NCBI GenBank assembly: GCA_041550515.1
Contig: JBFEOQ010000011.1
Span: 1 to 38,921, forward strand
Source: PFL35 sp041550515
Lineage (GTDB): Archaea > Thermoplasmatota > E2 > DHVEG-1
DNA: 38,921 nt
Reading direction: 5' to 3'
Notes under the pieces: generated by a model
Seen by the model: the letters and a program-made list of their open reading frames with translations, nothing else
Databases searched by the model: none
Told to the model about the DNA's origin: nothing
Shown: piece after piece, positions 16,163 to 26,000 of the stretch
Layout of the letters: every line of letters begins with the position of its first letter
Numbering within the stretch: the stretch's first letter is position 1
Made by a program: the position numbers and the translations under genes

Positions 16163-17110
16163 ATGTCTGGAGAAGGCATTGGTTTTGGAAAAGCTATATT
16201 ATTTAATGAACATTTTGTAGTATATGGTATTCCCGCAATTGTTTCAGCAATTGGAAAATATACGAGAGCCAAGGTAGAACCTAATGAAAAAGCAGGTTGG
16301 ACTATTATAGATAATCGTAAAGCAACACCTAGATATAAAGAAGATAAAATTAATCAGCAAAAAGATTCTTTAAATCGTATGATTAAAAAAATGGGTCTTG
16401 ATTTATCTAAAAATGGTGTTGAAATAACATTAGAAGGAAACCTTTATGCTGCAAGTGGAATAGGTGCTAGTGCCGCAAGCTGTGTTGCTATATCAAGAGC
16501 TTTATCAAAGCATTTTAACCTGAATTTTTCTAATGATGAAATCAATGAGATTGCTTATGAGGGTGAAATGGGATATCATGGTACACCTTCAGGTGTTGAT
16601 AACACTGCATCTACTTTTGGAGGGGTTATTTGGTTTGAAAAAGGAGAAAAAAATATTATGGATAAAATAACTCTTCAGAATCCTGTTAATATAGTTATTG
16701 GAAATACTGGAAAAGTTGCAAATACCAACTCTGCTGTTGCAGGAGTTAAGGATCGAAGAGGGAAAAATCCTGATAAATATGCAGAAATTTTTGATAGAGC
16801 AGAAAATATCGCTTATCTTGCTCGAGATGCGCTTCAGGATGAAGACTATAAGGAACTAGGTAAACTGATGAATGAGAACCATAAACTTTTACAGCAAATA
16901 GAGGTATCTTCACGTGAACTTGACTTTCTTGTAAAACTTGCACGTGATCAAGGTGCATATGGTGCAAAACTTACTGGTGGTGGTTTAGGTGGTAATATGA
17001 TAGCACTTACTCCAAATAAGGATATCCAGGAAAGAGTTGCTAATGCTTTTGAAAAAGAAGGATTCAAAACTTTAATAACAAGTATTGGAACTACCTTTGG
17101 TGGAGAATAA
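16163..17110 (+). CDS. mvk: Mevalonate kinase (GHMP family)
   Basis: It phosphorylates mevalonate to mevalonate 5-phosphate, feeding the archaeal isoprenoid branch encoded immediately downstream. The 315-residue product has the three GHMP regions: GFGKAILFNEHFVVYGIPAI near the start, the ATP loop SGIGASAASCVAISRAL at about 98-114, and KLTGGGLGGNMIALT near the C-terminus. EMGYHGTPSGVDNTAST is the mevalonate kinase active-site segment. The frame is open from a TTG at 16118, but I chose the ATG at 16163, preceded by GTGAT, because homologues begin at this point; a GTG at 16154 is also possible. A TATA-like GTATATATTATA near 16037 may drive the operon. Mevalonate 3-kinase is less likely given the neighbours. 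Confidence 0.9.
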   Translation: MSGEGIGFGKAILFNEHFVVYGIPAIVSAIGKYTRAKVEPNEKAGWTIIDNRKATPRYKEDKINQQKDSLNRMIKKMGLDLSKNGVEITLEGNLYAASGIGASAASCVAISRALSKHFNLNFSNDEINEIAYEGEMGYHGTPSGVDNTASTFGGVIWFEKGEKNIMDKITLQNPVNIVIGNTGKVANTNSAVAGVKDRRGKNPDKYAEIFDRAENIAYLARDALQDEDYKELGKLMNENHKLLQQIEVSSRELDFLVKLARDQGAYGAKLTGGGLGGNMIALTPNKDIQERVANAFEKEGFKTLITSIGTTFGGE

Positions 17111-17133
17111 AAAAAATTTAATGAGGAGTTTTT

Positions 17134-18444
17134 ATGAAACTTCGAGATTTTCTTTCTAAACTTGAAGCAGAAGATAAATTAATACGTATTAAAAAGGAGG
17201 TTAATACTAATAAAGAAATTGCAAATATTATATATTCTTTTGATGAAAAACCTATTATTTTTGAAAATGTAAAAGGATATGATCTACCTATTTTTGCAGG
17301 TATAACAAGTAGTCGTGATATAATTGCAGATGGACTTGAGACTACAAAGGATAAACTTTTATTAAAGCTTGTTCATGCGCTTCGTAATCCAGTTCCTCCA
17401 AGAGTTATAGATAAAGCTGCTTGTCAGGAGGTAATTATTAAAGATCCAGATTTAAATAAATTTCCTATTTTGTTTCATTTAGATGGTGATGGTGGTCGTT
17501 ATGGTTCTGCCACTGTTTGTACAATTAAAGATCCTGATACGGGTAGAAATGTTTCTTATCATCGTCTAATGCAAATTGGTAAAAACAAATTTACAGCACG
17601 TCTTATAGCAAAAAGACAAACTCGCACTACATATGATAAAGTTCAAGATGATTTGGAAATGGCTGTTTGTATAGGTAACAGTGTCGCTGTTATGGTAGGA
17701 GCAAGCCTAGGTCCACCTAGTGGAGTAGATGAGTTTGCTATAACAAATTCCCTCGATAAGACTGATCTAGTTAAATGTGTTACAAAGAATCTTGAAGTTC
17801 CAGCTGATTCCGAAATAGTTTTAGAGGGTAGATTGACTAAAGATTTAGATAAAGAAGGACCTTTTGTTGATCTCACTGAAACTCGTGATATTGTACGTCA
17901 GGAACCTGTTTTTGTTGTTGATTGTATTACTCATAGAAAGGATGCTTTTTATCAGGCTCTTATACCTGGTAGATTTGAACATAAAACACTTATGGGTATG
18001 CCAAAGGAACCAACTATTTATAATGAAGTAAGTAAAGTTTGTGAGTGTAAAAATGTACTTGTTACAATGGGTGGAGGTAGTTGGCTTCATGGTATAGTTC
18101 AAATAAAAAAGAAACATTCTGAAGATGGTAAAAAAGCAATTGAAGCAGCATTAAATGGTCATAAGAGTATGAAACATGTGATAATCATCGATGATAATGT
18201 TGATATTTATAGTAATAATGCTGTTGAATGGGCGATTGCTACACGTTTTCAGGGTGATAAAGATCTTGTAATTAAACCTAATCAACCGGGAAGTAGTCTC
18301 GATCCTTCAGCAAAACAAGAACCTGGAAAAAAAGCATTAACATGTAAAATCGGTGTTGATGCAACTATTCCTTTCGATGTTGATAATAAGAAATATGAAA
18401 TTGTTAGATATAAAAAAGTGAATATTGATGATTACTTCAGGTAA
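17134..18444 (+). CDS. Anhydromevalonate phosphate decarboxylase (UbiD family)
   Basis: This 436-residue UbiD-family protein would remove CO2 from trans-anhydromevalonate 5-phosphate to give isopentenyl phosphate. That step depends on the cofactor prenylated FMN. Landmarks are KLRDFLSKLE at the N-terminus, HLDGDGGRYGSATVCTIKDP with SYHRLMQIG (the prFMN and metal-binding region, about 110-150), LGPPSGVDEFAI, EIVLEGRL, EGPFVDLTET, and VEWAIATRFQGDKD near the end, all typical of archaeal UbiD homologues. The specific substrate is inferred from the gene order: kinase before it and both dehydratase subunits after it. A GAGGAG ribosome binding site lies seven bases before the ATG. The 3' end overlaps the next gene by 17 bases. 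Confidence 0.9.
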   Translation: MKLRDFLSKLEAEDKLIRIKKEVNTNKEIANIIYSFDEKPIIFENVKGYDLPIFAGITSSRDIIADGLETTKDKLLLKLVHALRNPVPPRVIDKAACQEVIIKDPDLNKFPILFHLDGDGGRYGSATVCTIKDPDTGRNVSYHRLMQIGKNKFTARLIAKRQTRTTYDKVQDDLEMAVCIGNSVAVMVGASLGPPSGVDEFAITNSLDKTDLVKCVTKNLEVPADSEIVLEGRLTKDLDKEGPFVDLTETRDIVRQEPVFVVDCITHRKDAFYQALIPGRFEHKTLMGMPKEPTIYNEVSKVCECKNVLVTMGGGSWLHGIVQIKKKHSEDGKKAIEAALNGHKSMKHVIIIDDNVDIYSNNAVEWAIATRFQGDKDLVIKPNQPGSSLDPSAKQEPGKKALTCKIGVDATIPFDVDNKKYEIVRYKKVNIDDYFR

Positions 18445-18745
18445 AGGAAAATATAAGGTTTTTCTAAAAAAAAAAGAACTTGGTGACGACCTAATTTTTA
18501 TTCTTGGTGGGGGTGAAAAATCCCATGTTGGTGGTGCTGTAATCTACCTACCAAAGCAAAAACCATATATTTTAACTTATCAAAATCATCATGATCATAT
18601 AGTATTAACACAGATAGCTAAGGCTGCTTGTGAAAAATATAATAAAACGGTTATTGCAATCGGTGGTATACATATAGATAATGCTACAAAAGAAGATATA
18701 CAAATTTTAATAAATAACTGTAAGGAGTTAGAAAGATGTATTTAA
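18428..18745 (+). CDS. LpdD-like prenylated-flavin chaperone protein
   Basis: The 105-residue protein matches my memory of the LpdD-like family, small partners of UbiD-type decarboxylases such as gallate decarboxylase. Visible landmarks are GKYKVFLKKKELGDDLIFIL, GGGEKSHVGGAVIYLP, a His-rich NHHDHIVLTQIAKAA segment, and IAIGGIHIDNATKEDIQILI. Those proteins are described as helpers for the prenylated flavin cofactor. Here the gene overlaps the UbiD-type decarboxylase gene by 17 bases and the next gene by 10 bases, so translation is probably coupled. The natural reading is a maturation factor for the decarboxylase of the archaeal mevalonate pathway. A TTG one codon earlier is open; the ATG is preferred. 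Confidence 0.8.
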   Translation: MITSGKGKYKVFLKKKELGDDLIFILGGGEKSHVGGAVIYLPKQKPYILTYQNHHDHIVLTQIAKAACEKYNKTVIAIGGIHIDNATKEDIQILINNCKELERCI

Positions 18746-19920
18746 CAAAAGATGAAGAAAAATATCTAAACGGTGATAAAGGTGAAGTGGTAGAAAGAAT
18801 GTTCAGACTCTTAGTTAATCTTGGTGATATTTATAATGCAGATAAAATGATTCCAATCGGCTCAGTTCAAGTTGCTGGCGTGTCATATAAATCAATTGGA
18901 GATCCTGGTACAGAGTTTTTAGAAGATATGGCTACTAAAGATACTAAAGTTAAGGTTTTAACATACTTAAATCCCGCTGGAATGGATCTTGAAAACTGGA
19001 ATGAGATGGATTTTCCAAAAGATTTTGCAGCAAATCAACTTCGCATTATTAATGCTTTTAAAAAAATGGGAATAGTAATAACATCAACTTGTACTCCTTA
19101 TCTTGCTGGTAATCTTCCCAGATTTAGAGAACATATTGCCTGGTCTGAATCAAGTGCAGTAAGTTTTTCAAATTCAGTAATTGGAGCTAGAACCAATCGT
19201 GAAGGAGGACCTTCTGCTCTTGCTGCAGCAATTTGTGGTGTTACACCTAATTATGGTTTGCATATCTGGGAAAATCGTCAACCAAATATTATAGTTAAGG
19301 TTGATGCGGAACTTTCTTTTAGCTCTGATTTTGGCGCGCTAGGTTGGTATGTGGGTAAACAAGTAAAAAATAAAATTCCATATTTTATAGGTATAAAAGA
19401 TGCAAATACAGATCAACTTAAAGCATTAGGTGCTGCAATGGCTGCAAGTGGTGCCGTAGCACTTTATCATATTGAGAATCTTACTCCTGAGTCGGATTTG
19501 GTTAAAACCATGGGACTTGAGGTAATAAATATTACTAAAAAAGAAATTAAAGAAGCATATGATAAATTAAATAATGATAAGAAACCAGATATTATTATTT
19601 TAGGTTGTCCGCATGCATCGCTTCAGGAGATTTCTTATTTAGCTAGTAAATTATCTGGTAAGAAATTGAAAAAACCAGTATGGATTTGTACTAGTCGAAT
19701 GGTAAAAGAAGCAGCAGAACGAATGGGTTTTAATAGTATTATAAAAGATGCTGGAGGATATGTTGTTGCTGATACTTGTATGGTGGTGTCACCTATTGAA
19801 GATATGGGATATCAAACAACAGGTGTAAACTCTGGTAAAGCTGCGAATTATTTACCTGGTTTTTGTAAACAAAATGTTTATTTTTCAAATATTGATGATC
19901 TGATTAAGGGGGCATTATAA
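18736..19920 (+). CDS. Phosphomevalonate dehydratase, large subunit (aconitase X type)
   Basis: This is the catalytic large subunit (DUF521/AcnX) of the enzyme that dehydrates mevalonate 5-phosphate to trans-anhydromevalonate 5-phosphate. The 394-residue product starts MYLTKDEEKYLNGDKGE as is typical. It contains PIGSVQVAGVSYKSIGDPG, TSTCTPYLAGNLP, WSESSAVSFSNSVIGARTNREGGP (the most conserved block), LGCPHASLQEI and WICTSRMV. Cysteines in the TSTCTPY, GCPH and CTS/DTC segments are candidates for the iron-sulfur cluster. It is in two-gene format rather than fused to the small subunit. AAGGAG ends nine bases before the ATG. Context with the kinase and decarboxylase supports this role over hydroxyproline-type AcnX functions. 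Confidence 0.92.
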   Translation: MYLTKDEEKYLNGDKGEVVERMFRLLVNLGDIYNADKMIPIGSVQVAGVSYKSIGDPGTEFLEDMATKDTKVKVLTYLNPAGMDLENWNEMDFPKDFAANQLRIINAFKKMGIVITSTCTPYLAGNLPRFREHIAWSESSAVSFSNSVIGARTNREGGPSALAAAICGVTPNYGLHIWENRQPNIIVKVDAELSFSSDFGALGWYVGKQVKNKIPYFIGIKDANTDQLKALGAAMAASGAVALYHIENLTPESDLVKTMGLEVINITKKEIKEAYDKLNNDKKPDIIILGCPHASLQEISYLASKLSGKKLKKPVWICTSRMVKEAAERMGFNSIIKDAGGYVVADTCMVVSPIEDMGYQTTGVNSGKAANYLPGFCKQNVYFSNIDDLIKGAL

Positions 19921-20307
19921 ATGAAAGGACGAACAATTTCACCAGGTAAAGTAGAAGGAGTAGCTATTGTTTCTAGTGAACCAATTGGTTTTTATGGTGG
20001 GATAGATGCTAAAACAGGTATTGTTATCGAAAAAAATCATCCACTAGAAGGACAATCTGTTAAAGATAAGATACTTGTATTTCCCTGTGGTAAAGGTTCC
20101 ACTGTTGGTTCATATGTTATTTATGGTTTAAGGAAAAATTGTGTTGCACCATTAGGTATAGTTAATAAAGAAACAGAGACAATTGTAGCTACTGGTGTAA
20201 TTCTTGCAGGTATTCCATGTATAGATAAGATTGATATTTCAAAAATAAAAACAGGTGATAGATTAATTCTTGATGCAACAAAAGCTATTGTTTATATTAA
20301 AAAATAA
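19921..20307 (+). CDS. Phosphomevalonate dehydratase, small subunit (DUF126 / AcnX swivel domain)
   Basis: The 128-residue swivel domain partners the large subunit. It starts KGRTISPGKVEGVAIVSSEP and has GGIDAKTGIVIEKNHPLEGQSVKDKILVFP and GKGSTVGSYVIYGL, where the serine of KGSTVGS is the conserved active-site residue of the family. VATGVILAGIPCID follows. The ATG comes directly after the large-subunit stop with no gap, and its AAGGGGG ribosome binding site lies inside the end of that gene, so the two subunits should be made in balance. It is the last gene of the operon. A T-rich stretch follows immediately, and the next gene is convergent. Confidence 0.92.
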   Translation: MKGRTISPGKVEGVAIVSSEPIGFYGGIDAKTGIVIEKNHPLEGQSVKDKILVFPCGKGSTVGSYVIYGLRKNCVAPLGIVNKETETIVATGVILAGIPCIDKIDISKIKTGDRLILDATKAIVYIKK

Positions 20308-20315
20308 TTTTATTT

Positions 20316-21776
20316 TTAATGTCTCATATTCCATATGGTTCCAATTCCATTTAAAATAACTTTATGTTCACCATAGTCATCAGACCAAGTAATTATACCA
20401 GATGCACTAGTTCCTCCGATTCTCATACTAACTGGTGATATTTTTTTCCAAGTATTATCAAAAACATTTTCTGATTTGATTGTAAGTTCTAAATTTATAT
20501 TATAACTATTTAGAATTATTTGTGTTAAGCTAGTAGTTGCCTTAATCTGTGTTTCAGTAGGTATTTTTAATATTAATAATATATCATCTGATTGTAATAT
20601 TTTAACATCTATATCTTCTAGAATTGTAAGTGTTTTTCCTTGATCTGTTGTAATTATTAGTTTAGTAAGAATATCTGTATTAGATTCTATATTGGATTTT
20701 AATTGTGATGCTAAATAATATTTACTGTAATATATATTCCATCCGTTATCCATTGTAATCTGACACCAATCCCAACCCCTTATCAAAACTTTTGTTAAAA
20801 TAAAACCTGAGGACCAAGAATGTTCATGATGTCCTATTCCGTTTACATCATAAGAAAAACCATCTATTTCAACAGTTCCACTAACTTCGCATCCAAGAAA
20901 TACATAACCTGCAATATTGGCTAATGAATTATCTATGATACAATTATCATGTGTCCAAAATCCTGATGAAGTGGCAAAAAATTGCAGATCAATTATTAAA
21001 TCGTGGTTATTGACATCTAAGTTATCTCCTTCTAAATGTAAATGCCAGTTAGGTGATCTACCTTGAACATATGAATCTTCAAATGTAATTCTAAAACCTG
21101 AATCAGAGCTAATTACTTCTAAGACAGGGTCTTTTAAAAATGAGTAATCTCCAAGAAGTGGTCTTTCTCTCTCTGAAACCCCACCATATCTTTCTCCTTG
21201 TGGACTTGTTAAAACAACAAATAGCATATCTGGTTTAGTCCATCCTAAATCATTTCGTGCCATATGGTTGAAACTAACTGAGAGTGTCCATCCTGCAAGT
21301 TTACAATCATTTGAAAATACTGTTGTAAAATACCACCATTCCCTATTTACTAATAGATCATTATAGTGTTCTCCCTCATCTGCTGGTTTTATAGTTCGAT
21401 CTTGTGGGAGTGTGATACTTGCTGATAATACTTCTTTTGGTGTAAATGTCCAACTACCTAGTTGTTCACTTGTTGGTTCAAAAATAATTGTTATAGTTCC
21501 TTGGCAATTTGTAATTTCGTCACCTACAACAACTTTTGGACCTAAGCTACCTCTATCAAATTTATCTCCATAGACTATAATGTTTTCCCAAAAAACTTCA
21601 GAACTTACATCAGTTACTTTCAATATTTTTTGTGCATCATCTTGGATAAACCTAATTTCTGGTGTTGTAGGTGTTATTGGTGGTCTTATATATCCAACAC
21701 TAATTAAAACAGCTCCTGCTATGATGAATAGTATTATTATGATTATCACATCAATTTTTTTGAAATTATAATTCAT
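20316..21776 (-). CDS. Exported/anchored AttH/CrtC-like lipocalin-fold protein
   Basis: The 486-residue protein has an N-terminal membrane anchor (residues 9-29), a Pro/Thr linker and an IPT/TIG-like beta domain at about 54-115. A large two-part lipocalin-like domain runs from about 120 to the end. Its signatures are NREWWYFTTVF at 144-154, the NGIGHHEHSWSSGF motif at 312-325 and RGWDWCQITMDNG at 333-345. These match the AttH/CrtC (hydroxyneurosporene hydratase-like) superfamily, where the EWWY and GWDW motifs are characteristic. Carotenoid hydration is not implied: most members have unknown roles, and this one is outside the membrane. It is divergent from carA and nearly abuts the mevalonate operon end to end. 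Confidence 0.8.
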   Translation of the reverse strand: MNYNFKKIDVIIIIILFIIAGAVLISVGYIRPPITPTTPEIRFIQDDAQKILKVTDVSSEVFWENIIVYGDKFDRGSLGPKVVVGDEITNCQGTITIIFEPTSEQLGSWTFTPKEVLSASITLPQDRTIKPADEGEHYNDLLVNREWWYFTTVFSNDCKLAGWTLSVSFNHMARNDLGWTKPDMLFVVLTSPQGERYGGVSERERPLLGDYSFLKDPVLEVISSDSGFRITFEDSYVQGRSPNWHLHLEGDNLDVNNHDLIIDLQFFATSSGFWTHDNCIIDNSLANIAGYVFLGCEVSGTVEIDGFSYDVNGIGHHEHSWSSGFILTKVLIRGWDWCQITMDNGWNIYYSKYYLASQLKSNIESNTDILTKLIITTDQGKTLTILEDIDVKILQSDDILLILKIPTETQIKATTSLTQIILNSYNINLELTIKSENVFDNTWKKISPVSMRIGGTSASGIITWSDDYGEHKVILNGIGTIWNMRH

Positions 21777-21908
21777 TTGATACCAGCATATTTTTTTTTA
21801 TTTTTATACATAAAATATTTCATACTGTTTATTATTAAATCTTTCTTTACATCTGTTATCAAAAAAATAAATTTCTTTTTTAATTTTTTAAGGCAGTTTA
21901 AATAGATG

Positions 21909-21917
21909 TTTATATAT
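21909..21917 (+). promoter_or_regulatory. TATA box for carAB
   Basis: TTTATATAT lies 49 bases upstream of the carA TTG. With normal spacing transcription would start near 21939, leaving a leader of about 23 bases. That leader contains the strong G-rich ribosome binding site GAGGGGGG at 21946-21953. Confidence 0.5.
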
Positions 21918-21961
21918 CTCATTTTTTTAAATGATAAAAATTAAAGAGGGGGGTTTAGCGT

Positions 21962-23029
21962 TTGTTATCAAATAACTGTAAATTAGAATTAGAAGATAAA
22001 TCAATTTATGAAGGATATTTTTTTGGAGCTAAACGAACTATATCTGGAGAAGTTGTCTTTAATACAGGAATGGTTGGTTACACTGAAATTCTTACTGATC
22101 CTTCATATCATGGACAAATTTTAACTTTAACTTATCCTTTAATAGGGAATTATGGAGTTCCCTCTGATAAAAAACAAGATATTTTATCAAAATATTTCGA
22201 ATCAAGCAAAATACAAGTTAAAGCCTTGATAATCTCAGATTATTCTAATAATTATTCACATTGGAATGCAAAAAGATCACTTTCAGATTGGATGAAACAA
22301 AACAATATACCAGGTATATATGGTATTGATACTAGAAAATTAACAAAAAAACTCAGACAGAAAGGTACAATGATTGGTAGAATAACTTATAATGATGAAA
22401 AAATAAATTTTGATGATCAAAATAAAAGAAATTTAGTAAAAGAAGTTAGTATAAAAAAACCAGTTGTATATAAAAGAGGAAATAAAAAAATTATTTTAAT
22501 TGATTGTGGAACTAAAAATAATATTATAAGGGCATTTTATAAAAGAAACTTTACAGTTATTAGAATACCTTGGGATTATCCTTTTTTAGATGAAAAACCT
22601 GATGGAATTGTTATTTCAAATGGTCCAGGTAACCCTAAAAAATGCCCTAAAACTGTAGATAATATTAAAGATGCATTATCAGAAGATATTCCTATTCTTG
22701 GAATTTGTCTAGGTTCCCAAATTCTTGGGCTTGCTGCAGGTGCTAAAACATATAAATTAAAATTTGGTCATCGTAGTCAAAATCAACCTTGTATAGAAAC
22801 TGGAACAAATCGATGTTATATTACTTCTCAAAACCATGGTTACGCAATTAATGCAAATACATTACCACAGGATTGGCGAGAATGGTTTTTAAACAATAAC
22901 GATGGAACCAATGAAGGAATTATGCATATATCAAAACCTTTTTTCGGTGCACAGTTTCACCCTGAAGCTTCTCCTGGTCCTGATGATACTGAATTTTTGT
23001 TTGATATGTTTTTAAGAGCGATAAAATGA
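21962..23029 (+). CDS. carA: Carbamoyl-phosphate synthase small (glutaminase) subunit
   Basis: It hydrolyses glutamine and channels ammonia to CarB for carbamoyl phosphate synthesis (arginine and pyrimidines). The 355-residue protein has the N-terminal CarA domain (SIYEGYFFGAKRTISGEVVF, NTGMVGYTEILTDPSYHGQI). Its class I glutamine amidotransferase domain has nucleophile Cys in LGICLGSQILGLA (about residue 249) and His-Glu in FHPEASPGPDDTEF. Relatives commonly have GHQ where this one has GSQ after the nucleophile region, a mild variation. The start is TTG: no ATG is available before conserved sequence, and a GAGGGGGG ribosome binding site lies nine bases upstream. The stop overlaps the carB ATG (ATGA). 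Confidence 0.95.
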   Translation: MLSNNCKLELEDKSIYEGYFFGAKRTISGEVVFNTGMVGYTEILTDPSYHGQILTLTYPLIGNYGVPSDKKQDILSKYFESSKIQVKALIISDYSNNYSHWNAKRSLSDWMKQNNIPGIYGIDTRKLTKKLRQKGTMIGRITYNDEKINFDDQNKRNLVKEVSIKKPVVYKRGNKKIILIDCGTKNNIIRAFYKRNFTVIRIPWDYPFLDEKPDGIVISNGPGNPKKCPKTVDNIKDALSEDIPILGICLGSQILGLAAGAKTYKLKFGHRSQNQPCIETGTNRCYITSQNHGYAINANTLPQDWREWFLNNNDGTNEGIMHISKPFFGAQFHPEASPGPDDTEFLFDMFLRAIK

Positions 23030-26000
23030 TCCAAAAGAATATTAATAAAATAAAAAAAGTTTTAATTCTTGGTTCAGGTGCAATTAGAATTGGGCAAGCC
23101 GGGGAATTTGATTATTCTGGAAGTCAGGCAATTAAGGCATTAAAAGAAGAAGGTGTTAAAACAATTCTAATAAATCCGAATATTGCAACAATTCAAACAT
23201 CGGATTATCTTGCAGAAAAAGTATATTTTCTTCCTTTAAATTATGATTTTGTTGAGGAAGTTATTAAAAAAGAAAAACCAGATGGAATTTTATTAAGCTT
23301 TGGCGGACAATCAGCACTTGATGTAGGTATTGCGCTTTATGAAAAAAATATACTTAAAAAATATAATGTCGAGGTTCTTGGAACACCTATTAAGTCGATT
23401 ATTGACACTGAAGATCGTGATTTTTTTGTAAAAAAAATAAAGGAAATAGGTTTAAAAGTACCAATAAGTAAGGCAGTAAAAAACGTTGATGAAGCATTAA
23501 AAATAGCTGAAGAAATAAGATACCCTGTTATGTGTAGAATTGCATATGCACTCGGTGGTCTTGGATCTGGGGTGGCATATGATAGAAAACAACTATCCGA
23601 TTTAACAAAAAAAGCATTTTCTTTTACAAAACAAATTCTGATTGAGGAATATTATGGTGGTTGGAAAGAGATTGAATGTGAGGTCATAAGAGACAAATAT
23701 AATAATTGTATCGTGGTATGCTCAATGGAAAACATTGATCCTATGGGCATACACACAGGAGAAAGTATTGTCGTTGCACCTGTTCAAACGCTTACAGCAT
23801 CTGAAATTTTTAAGTTAAGAGCAATTTCGATAAAGGTTATTCGACATCTGGGTATAGTAGGTGAATGTAATATTCAATTTGCCCTTGATCCAAAATCTGA
23901 GGATTACAGGATTATAGAGGTTAATGCAAGACTTTCTAGAAGTTCTGCTCTTGCTTCAAAAGCAACAGGTTATCCATTGGCTTTTATTGCAGCAAAACTT
24001 GCCTTAGGTTATAATTTAACAGAAATTAAAAATGTTATAACATTTGAAACTTCTGCTTGTTTTGAACCAGCTCTTGATTATATTGTAGTTAAATATCCAC
24101 GTTGGGATATGCAAAAATTCAGTAGAGTGAAACTTAATATTGGTTCTGAAATGAAGTCAGTAGGAGAAGTAATGGCTATATCAAGAAATTTTGAAGAAGC
24201 TCTTCAGAAATCGATTAGAATGCTTGATCTTGGAATGAATGGTCTTGTCTTTAATAACTTATCTTTTGATGATTTAGATAAAGAGTTAGATCAGCCGACA
24301 GATAAAAGAATGTTTGCAATTGCTGAAGCTTTTAAAAAAGATTATACAGTTGAGAAAATATACAGTCTTACAAAGGTAGATCCATGGTTTTTATATAAAA
24401 TTAAAAACATAGTAGATGTTGAGAAAAAATTAACAAAATATAAGCATTCCTTTTTACCTTTAAATATTTTAAAAGAAGCTAAATGCAAAGGTTTTTCAGA
24501 TAAACAAATAGCAATAGCTATAGATGATACTGAGATTAATATTAGACAAAAAAGAAAAAAACAAGGCATTTTACCTTATGTTAAACAAATTGATACATTA
24601 GCAGCAGAATATCCTGCTAAAACAAATTATCTTTATTTGACATATAATGCATCAGAAGATGATATATTATTTAACAGTAAAAATCAAGTTATTGTAATTG
24701 GTAGTGGAGCTTATCGAATCGGATCCTCTGTAGAATTTGATTGGTGTTGTGTAAACACTATTTCAACACTTAAAAAACTAAAATATAAATCAATTTTAAT
24801 TAATTGTAACCCTGAAACAGTGAGTACTGATTATGATATATGCGATAAACTTTATTTTGATGAATTAACATTTGAAAGAGTACTTGACATATGTGAAAAA
24901 GAAAAACCACTTGGTATAATTATTTCTATGGGAGGTCAGATTCCAAATAATCTAGCTGTACCTCTTTATGATAATGGTGTATGTATACTAGGAACATCAC
25001 CCAAAAGCATTGATCACGCAGAAGATAGACATATGTTTTCAAGACTTCTTGACAAACTTAATATCGATCAACCAGATTGGAAGGAGCTCATAAGCCTTGA
25101 ACAAGCACAAGCTTTCGCAGATAAAGTAGGTTATCCTGTATTGATACGCCCTAGCTATGTTTTAAGTGGTGCTGCGATGAGTATAGCACTAAGTAAAAAG
25201 GAGCTTAAAACATATCTTTTGAAAGCTTCGGAAGTAAATAAAGACCATCCTGTTGTAATAAGTAAATTCATAACAGGGGCAAAAGAAATAGAAATAGATG
25301 CAGTTGCAAAAAAAGGAAAACTTTTTTGTTATGCAATATCAGAGCATGTAGAAAATGCAGGTGTTCACTCAGGAGATGCAACAATTGTTCTGCCCCCTCA
25401 AAGAACTTATCTTGAGACAATGAGACGTGTAAAAACTATTTCAAAACATATTGCAAAAGCACTAAATATAACAGGTCCTTTTAACATCCAATTTATAGCA
25501 AAAGAAAACGAAGTTAAAGTTATTGAGTGTAATCTTCGTGCATCTAGAAGTTTTCCTTTTGTATCAAAAGTTTTTAAGATAAATTTTGTAGATATTGCTA
25601 CTAAAAACATTATGAAAAGAGATATTAAACCAATTGATAAATCATCTTTTGATTTAGATTATGTAGGAGTTAAAGCACCGCAATTCTCATTTATGCGTTT
25701 GAAAGGATCTGATCCTGTTCTAGGTGTTGAAATGGTGTCAACTGGTGAGGTAGCATGTATGGGTGATGACTTTAATGAAGCATTTCTAAAAAGTCTTATT
25801 TCTACAGGTTTTAAAATCCCTAAAAAAACAATTTTATTATCAACAGGTCCTATTGATAGTAAAGCAGAATTTTTAGAATCCACTAAAATTTTATATAAAA
25901 TGGGGTATCGTTTTTTTGCTACAAGTGGAACTGCAAATTTTATGAAATCAAACGATATTCCAGCAAAAGTTTTATACTGGCCTTCAGAGAAAAAAGAACC

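Noticed and set aside
20316..21776. Assignment as carotenoid 1,2-hydratase
   Set aside because: Only superfamily motifs are present; there are no carotenoid genes in the window, and the protein is anchored outside the membrane.
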